The position numbers and the translations under genes are program-made. The notes under the pieces were generated by a model. That model made no database searches, had not been told where the DNA came from, and saw only the letters and a list, made by a program, of their open reading frames with translations. Source: Streptomyces sp. NBC_00193 (GTDB lineage Bacteria > Actinomycetota > Actinomycetes > Streptomycetales > Streptomycetaceae). From it: a stretch of 64,000 nucleotides of DNA. Shown one piece after another: positions 42,139 through 50,461 of this stretch (position 1 is its first letter; every line of letters begins with the position of its first letter). The stretch is from the NCBI RefSeq assembly GCF_026342735.1, contig NZ_JAPEMM010000001.1:3968001-4032000 (forward strand), written 5' to 3'.

Positions 42139-43137
42139 ATGCGACCCATTCACACCGCCCTGGCGGTTCTCGTAGCCGCGGTCTGGGGTTTCAACTTCGT
42201 CGTCATCGAGTTCGGGCTCGGATCGTTCCCGCCGCTGCTGCTGTCCGCACTGCGCTTCCTGGTCGCGGCCCTGCCGGCGGTGTTCTTCGTCGGGCGTCCC
42301 AAAGTGGCATGGAAGTGGATCATCGCGGTCGGTGTGGTCCTCGGCATCGCGAAGTTCGGGCTGCTGTTCTCCGGGATGGCCAACGGGATGCCCGCCGGGC
42401 TGTCCTCGCTGGTCCTCCAGGCGCAGGCGGTGTTCACGGCCGTGTTCGCGGCGGTCGTGCTCAAGGAGCGTCCGGGCCGGCTGCGGATCGCGGGCATGAC
42501 GGTGGCCTTCGCGGGGATCGCCGTGGCCGCCGTGGACGAGGGGGCCTCCGGGCCGGTGCTGGGCTTCACGATGGTGATCGCGGCCGCCGCGTGCTGGGGC
42601 GTGTCCAACGTGCTGACCCGCAAGGCGTCCCCGCCCGACGCCCTGAACTTCATGGTGTGGGTGAGCGTGGTGCCGGTGCTGCCGCTGGCGGGGCTGTCCC
42701 TGCTGATCGAGGGCCCCGAGCGGGACCTGGCGGCGCTGCGCGGGCTCGACTGGAGCGGGGTCGGGGTCATCGTGTACCTCGCCTGGATCACCACGGTGTT
42801 CGGCTTCGGGGCGTGGGGGTTCCTGCTGCGCACCTATCCCGCCTCCTCGGTGGCGCCCTTCTCGCTGCTGGTGCCGGTCTTCGGGATGAGCTCGGCGGCG
42901 CTGGTGCTGGGGGAGGAAGTGAGCGGGCTGCGCTGGGTGGCGGCCGTCCTGCTGGTGGGCGGGGTGGCGGTGACCTCGCTGGTGCCCGCGAAGCCCCGGC
43001 CGGTGGTGGCGGAGGCGGGCACCGGGCCCGCGGCGGCGGCCGGTCCCGGTCCCGTACCCGAGCCCGCGGCGGCGGCCGATCCCGCCCCCGTACCCGAGCC
43101 CGCGGCGGTTCCGCTTCCGGCGGCGGGGGGCCGCTAG
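42139..43137 (+). CDS. EamA/DMT-family transporter
   Basis: A 332-residue membrane protein with ten predicted segments in two EamA repeats (AVLVAAVWGFNFVVIEFGLG... and VIAAAACWGVSNVLTRKA...), ending in a 45-residue Ala/Pro tail with PVPEPAAAADPAPVPEP duplications. It probably exports amino acids or other metabolites. Divergent from a LysR gene. A short GGAG precedes the ATG closely. Confidence 0.88.
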   Translation: MRPIHTALAVLVAAVWGFNFVVIEFGLGSFPPLLLSALRFLVAALPAVFFVGRPKVAWKWIIAVGVVLGIAKFGLLFSGMANGMPAGLSSLVLQAQAVFTAVFAAVVLKERPGRLRIAGMTVAFAGIAVAAVDEGASGPVLGFTMVIAAAACWGVSNVLTRKASPPDALNFMVWVSVVPVLPLAGLSLLIEGPERDLAALRGLDWSGVGVIVYLAWITTVFGFGAWGFLLRTYPASSVAPFSLLVPVFGMSSAALVLGEEVSGLRWVAAVLLVGGVAVTSLVPAKPRPVVAEAGTGPAAAAGPGPVPEPAAAADPAPVPEPAAVPLPAAGGR

Positions 43138-43200
43138 GAGCCGTCCGCTGCGGACCCCGGCAGCCCGGGCCGCTTGCGCGCGGCGCGGGCTGTCGGCAGG

Positions 43201-44202
43201 TCAGCCGCCGTTGAAGGGTTCCTTCGCCAGCAGGTATCCGGCGTGGAGACGGTTGCGGGCGCCGATGCTCTTCATGATGTTCGCAATGTGGCGTTGACAA
43301 TTGCGCAAAGAAATACCGACCACGTGGGCTATTCTGTTGTCCGATTCGCCCTGAATGAGCAGCGAGACGATGGTCTGCTGAATGTCGGAGGTAATCGCGG
43401 CACGGGCCGGTCGGTCGTTTTCCGAGGTGAATTTCTCGGCTCCGCTCCAGGCGCGCTCGAAGGCCTCCGAAAGGAATGAGACAAGGTGGCTATTTCTCGA
43501 TACCGCCGCCCCGTGCGATCCGTCCGAGAGCGGGATGATCGCCACTTCCTTGTCGAAGATGATGCAGCGCGGAAAACCGCCGGCGAGCGTGCAGACTTCC
43601 GCGCCGAGCGGGGTCACCCGCCCCACGAAGGAGGCCGTGGCCGGGCTGAACCGGGCCGTGTGCTGGTAGAGGGTCCGCATGTGCACCCCCCGCCCCAGCA
43701 GGCGCTCGGTCCGCTCCAGGCTCTCGGAGAGCACCTCCTCGTCCCGTGCGCCGCCGGGCTGGGAGGTGAGCACCTCGGTGCGGCAGCCGTCCGCGAGCCC
43801 GGCGATGAGCTTGCGCACGTCGCCCAGGCCTGGCACGACCTCCAGCGAGGTGTCGTTCTGGACGTCCGCCGTTCTCATCGTCAACTCATCTAATTCTCCG
43901 CGCAGTTGATCGAGGAAGGACTGACTCTCGTTCAGGCTGTGCTGTGCCGGGTGGAGGACCTTGATGCGTGCGTGCTCCACGGGGTACGGGGTGTAGATGC
44001 CCGTCACGGGGCAGGTGCTGAGCAGCCCCAGATCGTCGAGCGCGTCCGCCGCTTCTTGCACCTCGGTGACGCTCATGTCCAGAGCCAGGGCGGCTGTTTC
44101 GCGCGTTGTACCCGGTGTTCGGGTGACGAACCGGTAGAGACGGTCCCCGGCGTGGGTGAGCCGGGGCACTGTAAAAGGATGGACTTGTCTGATTGAGTTC
44201 AA
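43201..44202 (-). CDS. LuxR-type HTH regulator at the edge of the biosynthetic cluster
   Basis: A 333-residue protein. Residues about 15-75 form a TrmB-like winged helix (LYRFVTRTPGTTRETAALALDM). The middle resembles a phospholipase-D-like/TrmB sensor region (GARDEEVLSESLERTERLLGRGV, FSPATASFVGR). The C-terminal 65 residues are a LuxR HTH (ITSDIQQTIVSLLIQGESDNRIAHVV, RNCQRHIANIMKSIGARNRLHAGYLL). The start is TTG at 44202, with AGGGGGA 4-5 nt upstream; GTG at 44169 is the alternative. Divergent from the small peptide gene, with an inverted repeat between. Codon use includes unusual A/T-rich stretches for this genome. Probable pathway regulator. Confidence 0.85.
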   Translation of the reverse strand: MNSIRQVHPFTVPRLTHAGDRLYRFVTRTPGTTRETAALALDMSVTEVQEAADALDDLGLLSTCPVTGIYTPYPVEHARIKVLHPAQHSLNESQSFLDQLRGELDELTMRTADVQNDTSLEVVPGLGDVRKLIAGLADGCRTEVLTSQPGGARDEEVLSESLERTERLLGRGVHMRTLYQHTARFSPATASFVGRVTPLGAEVCTLAGGFPRCIIFDKEVAIIPLSDGSHGAAVSRNSHLVSFLSEAFERAWSGAEKFTSENDRPARAAITSDIQQTIVSLLIQGESDNRIAHVVGISLRNCQRHIANIMKSIGARNRLHAGYLLAKEPFNGG

Positions 44203-44214
44203 TTCATCCCCCTG

Positions 44215-44240
44215 TCATGTTTTCGCCAGCGGCAACATGA
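44215..44240. promoter_or_regulatory. Inverted repeat between regulator and peptide gene
   Basis: TCATGTT-N12-AACATGA has perfect 7-bp arms 19 bp apart centre to centre, followed at once by an ATCCC/GGGAT mini-hairpin. Likely operator of the divergent LuxR-type regulator. Confidence 0.5.
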
Positions 44241-44332
44241 TCCCAGAAAGGGATGGCTCCGGATGTCGTCGAACGGACAGGATGAGGCCGAAGCTGATCC
44301 GGACCGCAAGACATCTTGAGGGGCAGGCAAGC

Positions 44333-44476
44333 ATGCCACGTATAGCGAGTTTCCTCATCGCCATTGCGGCAACTTTCGCGGTGACCGTCTTCCTCGCCCC
44401 GTCGACGAGTGGTGCGGCGAACATCGCCGCCGCCACTGGTCCGGGTCAGGTAGTCAACGATCTCGGCTGGGGATGA
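44333..44476 (+). CDS. 47-residue leader-like peptide coupled to the di-iron oxidase gene
   Basis: A very short gene: MPRIASFLIAIAATFAVTVF is a signal-peptide-like segment, cleavage plausible near SGAA (about 28), leaving a peptide of about 19 residues ending VVNDLGWG. GAGGGGCAGG gives the ribosome site. Its TGA is one base before the ATG of the next gene, and its last codons (GGGGATGAG) form that gene's ribosome site, so the two are translationally coupled. It could be a secreted signal peptide for the neighbouring regulator, a ribosomal precursor used by the ATP-grasp ligases, or merely a leader. Function is inference only. Confidence 0.5.
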   Translation: MPRIASFLIAIAATFAVTVFLAPSTSGAANIAAATGPGQVVNDLGWG

Positions 44477-44477
44477 G

Positions 44478-45281
44478 ATGCCTCGTAGTAAGTCGTACAA
44501 CACGTACTCCAACCTGCAGCGCCCTGAGTTCCGCAAGCGCGTCGACGAGCTCCTGCTGAAGTTCGAGCGGGACTTCTACGAGCGCAGCGCGGGCGCCGAC
44601 GGGATGCTCGACAAGGAGAAGTTCGACCTCGAGCTGTACAAGCGGCACAACGTCGAGACGATGATCCGGATCGGCCTCAAGCGTGCCGTCGACCCGCTCA
44701 TCGCCAACTACTGGGCCACCCGGGACCCGCAGCTCTGCAAGGAGTGGGGCCTGTACGGCGCGGAGGAGGGCCGCCACGACCGCATGTTCGCCGGCGACCT
44801 GCACAAGGTCGGCATGACGGACGAGGAGATCTACGCGATCCGTCCGACCTTCGCCACCGAGCTGCTCAACGGCTACTTCTACTACACGATGGCCACGGAG
44901 GGTCCGCTGGCCGCGATGATCAGCGGGTTCTACCTGGAGTACATCGCGGGCAAGACGCAGCCCGACTGGCTGGACATCATGGAGCAGCACGTCGGCGCCG
45001 ACAAGACGAAGGGCGCCCGCGCCCACCTGGCCCTCGACGACGATGACGACCACGTCGACATGGTCTGGAACCTGATCATGCGCATCATCAAGGACGAGGC
45101 CGACGAGGAGCGCTTCGTCGAGCACCTCATCAAGATCAACTCGCTGTTCGTGTCCTACTTCGTCGAGGTCTACGCGGCCACCGTGCTCGGTGCCGGCGCG
45201 GACGCCTCGCTGCTGACCCAGGCCGCACCGGCCGCCGCCGTCCAGACCAACCTGCAGACGAAGGCCACCGCTTCGGTCTGA
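44478..45281 (+). CDS. Heme-oxygenase-like di-iron oxidase (iron-containing redox enzyme family)
   Basis: A 267-residue all-helical protein of the HDO/TenA-PqqC-like fold. Candidate iron ligands are in the expected order: EEGRH (ExxH, Glu97/His100), YLEYI (Glu154), RAHLALDD (His183), and DDDDDH (DxxxH, His192). HDO enzymes (UndA, SznF, BesC types) use O2 for N-oxygenation, C-C fragmentation or desaturation of amino acids and fatty acids. It leads the co-directional cluster, coupled to the 47-residue peptide. An Ala/Thr-rich tail follows residue 235. Reaction unknown; an amino-acid substrate is suggested by the neighbouring aminotransferases and ligases. Confidence 0.82.
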   Translation: MPRSKSYNTYSNLQRPEFRKRVDELLLKFERDFYERSAGADGMLDKEKFDLELYKRHNVETMIRIGLKRAVDPLIANYWATRDPQLCKEWGLYGAEEGRHDRMFAGDLHKVGMTDEEIYAIRPTFATELLNGYFYYTMATEGPLAAMISGFYLEYIAGKTQPDWLDIMEQHVGADKTKGARAHLALDDDDDHVDMVWNLIMRIIKDEADEERFVEHLIKINSLFVSYFVEVYAATVLGAGADASLLTQAAPAAAVQTNLQTKATASV

Positions 45282-45318
45282 CCGACCGGCCCACACCTGC
45301 CGGCGACGCCCTGAAGGG

Positions 45319-45338
45319 CCGGCGCTCCGAAGCGCCGG
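45319..45338. other. Intergenic hairpin in the cluster
   Basis: CCGGCGCT-CCGA-AGCGCCGG, a perfect 8-bp stem with a tetraloop, lies in the 201-bp gap between the di-iron oxidase and GNAT genes. No T-run follows, so it may stabilise the upstream mRNA or weaken read-through. Confidence 0.5.
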
Positions 45339-45482
45339 TGTTCCGAAGGGCCGAAGGGCCGACACTCCCGCAGTCCGGCGATCCCGGGCATTGCGTTCCA
45401 GATGTGCCGCGCAGCCCCCACGGGGGCGGCGCCGCGATGTCCGGGGTCCGGCTGCTCCACCGTCTACTCACCAAGGAAGACG

Positions 45483-46064
45483 ATGCACTACTCATGGCCT
45501 CGCGAACTGTCCGAACAGGACATGCGCGAAATGATCGAACTGATGGACGCCGTAGCGGTCAAGGAGAAGACCCTCGGTTTCTACGAACCCGTGGGACTGG
45601 AGAAGGGCCTCCCGCTGATGCGGGCCTTCGAGGCCGACCTGAAGAAGGGCGCCGTGGACCTCCTCCACGTCCGTACCGACGAAGGTCAGATCGTCGGCAT
45701 GGTGACCCTTGCCCGGGCCCCGCTGCCGGCCCGCCGCCACATCGTCGAGATGCGCCGCTGCGTCGTCGCCCCCGACTACCGCGGGCAGTTCCTGCTCGAA
45801 GGCTGGGCCGAGGCCCTGCGCAAGGTCGGCGAGATGGGCTGCGACGTCATCACGCTCGAAGTCCGCGACGACGGCCCCTCCGCGCTCTGGCAGCGCCTGG
45901 GCTTCAGCGAGTACGGCCGGCTGCCCGACTACGCCCGCGCCGACGGCCGCCCCGTCACCGGCTTCTACATGCACGCCCGGCTCGCCGACATCACGGCCCA
46001 CTTCGAGGCCACCGGCACCTGGCTGCACGAGCTCGAATCCGACCGCGTCGCGGTCGCGAGCTGA
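45483..46064 (+). CDS. GNAT-family N-acetyltransferase
   Basis: A 193-residue protein with the GNAT core: IVGMVTLARAP, VEMRRCVVAPDYRGQFLLEGW (acetyl-CoA loop, an R-G-x-x-L variant of the usual R/Q-x-x-G-x-G/A), ITLEVRDDGPSALWQRLGFSEYGRLPDYARADGRPVTGFYMHARL. The ATG at 45483 follows AAGGAAG at 4 nt. In such clusters a GNAT often N-acetylates an amino-acid intermediate or confers self-protection; the M20 amidohydrolase downstream could reverse the acetylation. Its 320-bp downstream gap may hold a second promoter. Confidence 0.85.
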   Translation: MHYSWPRELSEQDMREMIELMDAVAVKEKTLGFYEPVGLEKGLPLMRAFEADLKKGAVDLLHVRTDEGQIVGMVTLARAPLPARRHIVEMRRCVVAPDYRGQFLLEGWAEALRKVGEMGCDVITLEVRDDGPSALWQRLGFSEYGRLPDYARADGRPVTGFYMHARLADITAHFEATGTWLHELESDRVAVAS

Positions 46065-46384
46065 CGAGCCGACGGTCTGACCTCCCTCTGATCTCCGTAC
46101 CCGTAGGCCGTACGCGGAGCACGCCGTACGCGCCCCACGCCTGAGGTACGTCCCGCGCACCCGCATCCGCGCCCCTCCTGACCGCCGCGCCGCCCCCGGG
46201 CCGCGCAGGCCCCCGCACCGAGCACGCCGTACACCCGCCGGGCCGATCCGCCCGTGCGCCACGGCCCCTCGCGGCCGACCGGCCGGTGCGCAGCTTCCCC
46301 CTCCCACCCACCGCCCGCCGGGGCGCACTTCGACGTGCGCCGGACGGGCCCCGGGACCACACCACTCCACCGAAGGGCACAGCC
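46065..46384. other. 320-bp intergenic region, no gene seen
   Basis: GC-rich sequence without a supported gene. GAGCACGCCGTAC occurs twice (46117 and about 46219), a direct repeat near a cluster-internal promoter position. CGAAGGGCACAGCC at the end supplies the ribosome site of the next gene. No convincing -10/-35 or terminator was found. Confidence 0.5.
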
Positions 46385-46969
46385 ATGTCCAAGATCGCCG
46401 TCCTGACCAACGACCTCCAGTACGAACTGGTCGAGAAGAACCCGGAGCGCGTCGCCGCCGTCGAGGCCGCGACCCCGCACTTCACCGGCTTCCTCGACGA
46501 GATGCGCAGCCGCGGCCACCACATCTTCCACCTGCAGCTCGTCAACGACCCGGACGACCCGAACGCCGAGCGCTACGACGGCTACCTCCCGGTCCAGCGC
46601 GGCACCCACGGCGCCGACATCATCGAGGCCTTCCTGGCCCCCGAGGACGTCGTCATGGAGAAGAGCAAGGACTCGGGCTTCTACGAGACCGACCTGCACG
46701 ACCGCCTCCAGGCCCTCGGCGTGGACACCGTGCTGATCACCGGCATGCAGACGCAGATATGCGTCCAGACCACCGCCGCCGACGCCTTCTTCCGCGGCTA
46801 CAACATCTGGGTCCCCTCCGACTGCGTCGTCTCGGCCCGCCTGGACGACAAGCAGCGCGCCCTGGACTGGCTGGAGGGCTACTGCGCCACGGTGACCGAC
46901 TCCGCCGAGGTCATCCGCGTCCTGGACGCCGAGGGCGGGCTGCCCCGCAAGAACATCAAGACCCCGTGA
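46385..46969 (+). CDS. Isochorismatase-fold cysteine hydrolase
   Basis: A 194-residue protein with the complete catalytic triad of the family: Asp10 (TNDLQ), Lys93 (MEKSKDSGF) and Cys126 (TGMQTQICVQTTAADAFFRG). Family members hydrolyse isochorismate, N-carbamoylsarcosine, ureidoacrylate, biuret or nicotinamide. In a cluster with a carbamoyl/cyano-generating HypEF pair, an N-carbamoyl or ureido substrate is attractive but unproven. It begins the stretch of closely spaced genes that runs to 62317. Confidence 0.9.
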   Translation: MSKIAVLTNDLQYELVEKNPERVAAVEAATPHFTGFLDEMRSRGHHIFHLQLVNDPDDPNAERYDGYLPVQRGTHGADIIEAFLAPEDVVMEKSKDSGFYETDLHDRLQALGVDTVLITGMQTQICVQTTAADAFFRGYNIWVPSDCVVSARLDDKQRALDWLEGYCATVTDSAEVIRVLDAEGGLPRKNIKTP

Positions 46970-47027
46970 CCACGCCCCTCCCCGCAACGACCCGTTCCGG
47001 CCCCACCCCTGAAAGGAACGAACCGGC

Positions 47028-48053
47028 ATGACCACGAGCGTGGATCCCACCGAATTCATCGTCCTCGACCACGGCACCGGCGCGAAGCTCAGCCAGGACC
47101 TGCTCCAGGTGATCGCCTCGACCCTCGGCGACGTCTACATCGGCATCATGGAAGACAGTGCGATCCTCAAGATCGAGGGCGACCGCATCGCGATGACCAC
47201 CGACTCCTTCGTGGTCGACCCGCCGTTCTTCGGCAACGGGGACATCGGCAAGATCGCGGTCTGCGGCACGGTCAACGACCTGGCCGTGGCCGGCGCCCGG
47301 CCCAAGTACCTCACCCTCGGGATGATCCTGGAGACCGGGCTCCCCATCGCCAAGCTGGTCCAGGCCCTGGAGTCGATCCGCGACACCGCCCGCGAGGCCG
47401 GCGTACAGATCGTCGGCGGCGACACCAAGGTGGTCCGCAAGGGCGAGGCCGACCAGATCTACCTGAACACCGCGGGCGTCGGGGTCTTCGAGCGCGAGCC
47501 GCTCACCATGACCGACGTGCGCCCCGGCGACAAGGTGATCCTCAGCGGGCCCATCGGCAACCACACGGTGCACCTGCTCTCCATCCGCGAGGGGCTCGGC
47601 TTCGAGCAGCGCGTGGACAGCGACTGCGCCCCGCTCAACGGCCTCGTCGACACGGTCCTGTCGAACACGGTGCCCGGCGCCGTCCGCTCGATGCGCGACG
47701 TCACCCGCGGCGGCCTGACGGCCGTGCTCCACGAGTACGCCGGCAAGCTCGGCCGCACCATCCGCGTCACCCAGGACGACCTGCCCATCCAGCACGAGAC
47801 GGCCATGGCCGCCGACATGCTCGGGATCAACCCGCTGCACTGCGCCAACGAGGGTTGCCTGGCGCTCTTCGTGGACCCGGCGGCCGAGGCCGAGGTACTG
47901 GCGGCCCTGCGCTCCCAGCCCTACGGCAAGGACGCGGTGACCATCGGCGAGATCTCCGAGGACACCGAGGGCCTGGTGCTGCTGCGCGACGCGGACGGTC
48001 GCGAGACCCAGCTGGAGGAACTCCTCGGCGCCGAACTCCCCCGGCTCTGCTGA
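47028..48053 (+). CDS. hypE: HypE-like protein (thiocyanate/nitrile-forming carbamoyl dehydratase)
   Basis: A 341-residue PurM/AIR-synthase-fold protein: DHGTGAKLSQDLLQVI, MTTDSFVVDPPFFGNGDIGKIAVCGTVNDLAVAGARP, MRDVTRGGLTAVLHE and CANEGCLALFV. It ends in PRLC; in known HypE the terminal PRIC cysteine receives the carbamoyl group from HypF and is dehydrated, with ATP, to a thiocyanate that donates CN to the Fe of NiFe hydrogenases. All landmarks are kept, so activity is likely. No hypA, B, C or D and no hydrogenase gene is present, and neighbours are biosynthetic, so it probably serves a small molecule. GAAAGGAACG precedes the ATG. Confidence 0.93.
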   Translation: MTTSVDPTEFIVLDHGTGAKLSQDLLQVIASTLGDVYIGIMEDSAILKIEGDRIAMTTDSFVVDPPFFGNGDIGKIAVCGTVNDLAVAGARPKYLTLGMILETGLPIAKLVQALESIRDTAREAGVQIVGGDTKVVRKGEADQIYLNTAGVGVFEREPLTMTDVRPGDKVILSGPIGNHTVHLLSIREGLGFEQRVDSDCAPLNGLVDTVLSNTVPGAVRSMRDVTRGGLTAVLHEYAGKLGRTIRVTQDDLPIQHETAMAADMLGINPLHCANEGCLALFVDPAAEAEVLAALRSQPYGKDAVTIGEISEDTEGLVLLRDADGRETQLEELLGAELPRLC

Positions 48054-48075
48054 GAAAGGGACCGAGGAGACCGCC

Positions 48076-50457
48076 ATGAGCAGCACCGAGCAGACCGTCA
48101 CGGAACGGCCCGACAGGACCATCATCGACGAGTGGCGCATCCGCGTCACCGGCGTGGTCCAGGGCGTCGGCTACCGGCCGTTCGTCTACAAGCTGGCCCG
48201 TGAACTCGGCCTCTCCGGCTGGGTTCGCAACGACCCCGAAGGCGTGCTGGTGGAGGCGTCCGGACCGGTCGCCGCCCTGGAGGAGTTCGCGGCGGGCCTC
48301 AGCGGCCGCGCCCCCGAGCTCGCCCGGGTGGACGAGGTCCGGCCGACCCGGGGACTGGACCGCGGCACCGTGCCCGCGGGCCCGTTCACCATCGTGCACA
48401 GCGAGCACACCGGAGCCCGGTCCGCGCTGCTCCCGGCGGACACCCACGTATGCGGCGACTGCCAGGCGGAACTTCGCGACCCGAAGGACCGCCGGCACCG
48501 CTACCCCTTCATCAACTGCACCAACTGCGGGCCCCGGTACTCCATCATCCAGGACCTGCCGTACGACCGTCCGATGACCACCATGGCCACCTTCACCATG
48601 TGTGCGGACTGCAAGGCCGAGTACGAGGACCCGATGGACCGGCGCTACCACGCGCAGCCCAACGCCTGCCCGGACTGCGGCCCCCGGCTGCTGCTCCAGG
48701 ACCGCGAGGGGGGCACGGCCGAAGGGGACGAGGCCCTCCTGCGGGCCGCCCGGGTGCTGGCCGACGGCGGGATCGCGGCCATGAAGAGCGTCGGCGGCTT
48801 CCACCTCGTGGTGGACGCGACGAACGCGGAGGCCGTGGCCCTGCTGCGCAGCCGCAAGCGCCGTGACTCCAAGCCGTTCGCGGTGATGGTCCGCGATCTC
48901 GCCACGGCGCAGAGCCTGGTGGACCTCTCCGAGGCGGAGATCGACGTCCTGCGCTCGCCGGCCCGGCCCATCCTGCTGGCCCGCAAGCGTGCGGGCTCCC
49001 TCCCGGAGTCCGTGGCCCCGCGCAACCCCAACCTGGGGATCATGCTGCCCTCGGCACCCCACCACCACCTGCTGCTGGACGAGCCCGGCCTCGAAGCGCT
49101 CGTCGCCACCAGCGGCAACATCTCCGGCTACCCCATCGCCTACCGCAACGAGGAGGCCCTGGAGCAGCTCTTCGAGATCGCGGACGTGATCCTCTACCAC
49201 GACCGCGACATCGAGATCCGCGTCGACGACTCGGTGGTCCGCCTCTCCGACCACCCCGAACTCGACCAGCCGCTGCTCCAGTTCATCCGGCGGGCCCGCG
49301 GCTACGCCCCCTACCCGGTGGACGTCGGCCGCGAGGTGGCCCCCGTGGTCGCCCTCGGCGCCGAACTGAAGACGACCGTCGCCCTCACCAACGGCTCCCA
49401 GGTCTTCCTCAGCCAGCACATCGGCGACCTCAAGAACGACGAGACCTTCGCCGCGCACCACCGCACCGCCCGGCACCTGGCGCAGCTGTACGCGCTCAAG
49501 CCGGAGGTCACGGCGCACGACATGCACCCGCAGTTCCGCTCCACCCGGGCCGCCCTGGACGACGACGGCACCGGCCCGGCGCTGCCCACCGTGGAAGTCC
49601 AGCACCACCACGCCCACATGGCCTCCTGCATGGCGGAGAACCACGTGAGCGGCACCACCCTCGGCGTGATCTTCGACGGCTTCGGCTACGGCGAGGACGG
49701 CACGGTGTGGGGCGGGGAGTTCCTCCTCGGGGACTTCGCCTCCTACCGCCGGGTCGGCCGGATGCGCCGGCTGCCGCTGATCGGCGGCGACCAGGCGGTG
49801 CGCGAACCCATCCGCACCGGGTACGCACTGGCCCTGGACGCCTTCGACGGGGACGCGGACCGGGCCCTGGCGGGCTTCCCCGCACTCGCCGCCCTCGACG
49901 GGCAGCGCCGCCAGGTCTTCGCGACGATGGCGGCCCGCGGGATCAACTCCCCGCCCACCTCCAGCATGGGCCGCCTCTTCGACGGGGCCGCCGCCCTCGC
50001 CGGGGTCTGCGCCAAGGCCGAGTACGAGGCCCAGGGCCCGATCGAGCTGGAGGGCCTGCTCGACCGCGACGCCACCCGCGAGCCGCAGGCCTCGTACCGC
50101 TTCGGGTCCTACGAGGCGGACGGGCTGACCGAGGTGGACCCGCGGCCCGTGATCCGGGCCATGGCCGGGGACATCGCCGCCGGACTGCCCGTGGACCGGA
50201 TCAGCCGCCGGTTCCACACGGCCGTCGTCGACATGGTCCGCGAGCGCTGCAAGGCCCTGCGGGAGGAGACCGGGGTCAACCAGGTCGCCCTCTCCGGAGG
50301 CGTGTTCCTCAACGAGTTCCTGCTGCTCAACTGTCTGACCGGGCTGACCGCCGACGGTTTCGACACCTATGTCCACCGGCTCGTTCCGACCAATGACGGA
50401 GGCATCGCCCTCGGTCAGGTCATGGTCGCCGACGCCCGCTCACACCTGAGGAAGTGA
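48076..50457 (+). CDS. hypF: HypF-like carbamoyltransferase
   Basis: A 793-residue full-length HypF. Domains: acylphosphatase-like (about 20-105, RVTGVVQGVGYRPFVYKLA), four CxxC zinc-finger pairs (CGDC about 126, CTNC about 148, CADC about 176, CPDC about 198), YrdC-like (about 210-400, SVGGFHLVVDATN and SKPFAVMVRD), and Kae1-like (about 410-793, VEVQHHHAHMASCMAEN and ALSGGVFLNEFLL). It converts carbamoyl phosphate and ATP to carbamoyl-adenylate and carbamoylates HypE's terminal Cys. It follows hypE by 22 bp. All functional segments are present, against erosion from a lost hydrogenase locus. Confidence 0.95.
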   Translation: MSSTEQTVTERPDRTIIDEWRIRVTGVVQGVGYRPFVYKLARELGLSGWVRNDPEGVLVEASGPVAALEEFAAGLSGRAPELARVDEVRPTRGLDRGTVPAGPFTIVHSEHTGARSALLPADTHVCGDCQAELRDPKDRRHRYPFINCTNCGPRYSIIQDLPYDRPMTTMATFTMCADCKAEYEDPMDRRYHAQPNACPDCGPRLLLQDREGGTAEGDEALLRAARVLADGGIAAMKSVGGFHLVVDATNAEAVALLRSRKRRDSKPFAVMVRDLATAQSLVDLSEAEIDVLRSPARPILLARKRAGSLPESVAPRNPNLGIMLPSAPHHHLLLDEPGLEALVATSGNISGYPIAYRNEEALEQLFEIADVILYHDRDIEIRVDDSVVRLSDHPELDQPLLQFIRRARGYAPYPVDVGREVAPVVALGAELKTTVALTNGSQVFLSQHIGDLKNDETFAAHHRTARHLAQLYALKPEVTAHDMHPQFRSTRAALDDDGTGPALPTVEVQHHHAHMASCMAENHVSGTTLGVIFDGFGYGEDGTVWGGEFLLGDFASYRRVGRMRRLPLIGGDQAVREPIRTGYALALDAFDGDADRALAGFPALAALDGQRRQVFATMAARGINSPPTSSMGRLFDGAAALAGVCAKAEYEAQGPIELEGLLDRDATREPQASYRFGSYEADGLTEVDPRPVIRAMAGDIAAGLPVDRISRRFHTAVVDMVRERCKALREETGVNQVALSGGVFLNEFLLLNCLTGLTADGFDTYVHRLVPTNDGGIALGQVMVADARSHLRK

Positions 50458-50461
50458 CGAC

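Noticed and set aside
42128..43214. Alternative frame starting at ATG 42128 with GAGGA upstream
   Set aside because: Gives Arg/Gly-rich non-membrane sequence; the EamA frame from 42139 encodes a coherent ten-segment transporter.
47028..50457. Hydrogenase maturation operon
   Set aside because: No hydrogenase subunits and no hypA, hypB, hypC or hypD in the window; flanking genes are biosynthetic and tightly linked.
46385..50457. Nit1C-type cyanide-assimilation cluster (GNAT plus AIR-synthase-like protein)
   Set aside because: No nitrilase, radical SAM or flavoprotein partner; the AIR-synthase-fold protein is a true HypE paired with HypF.
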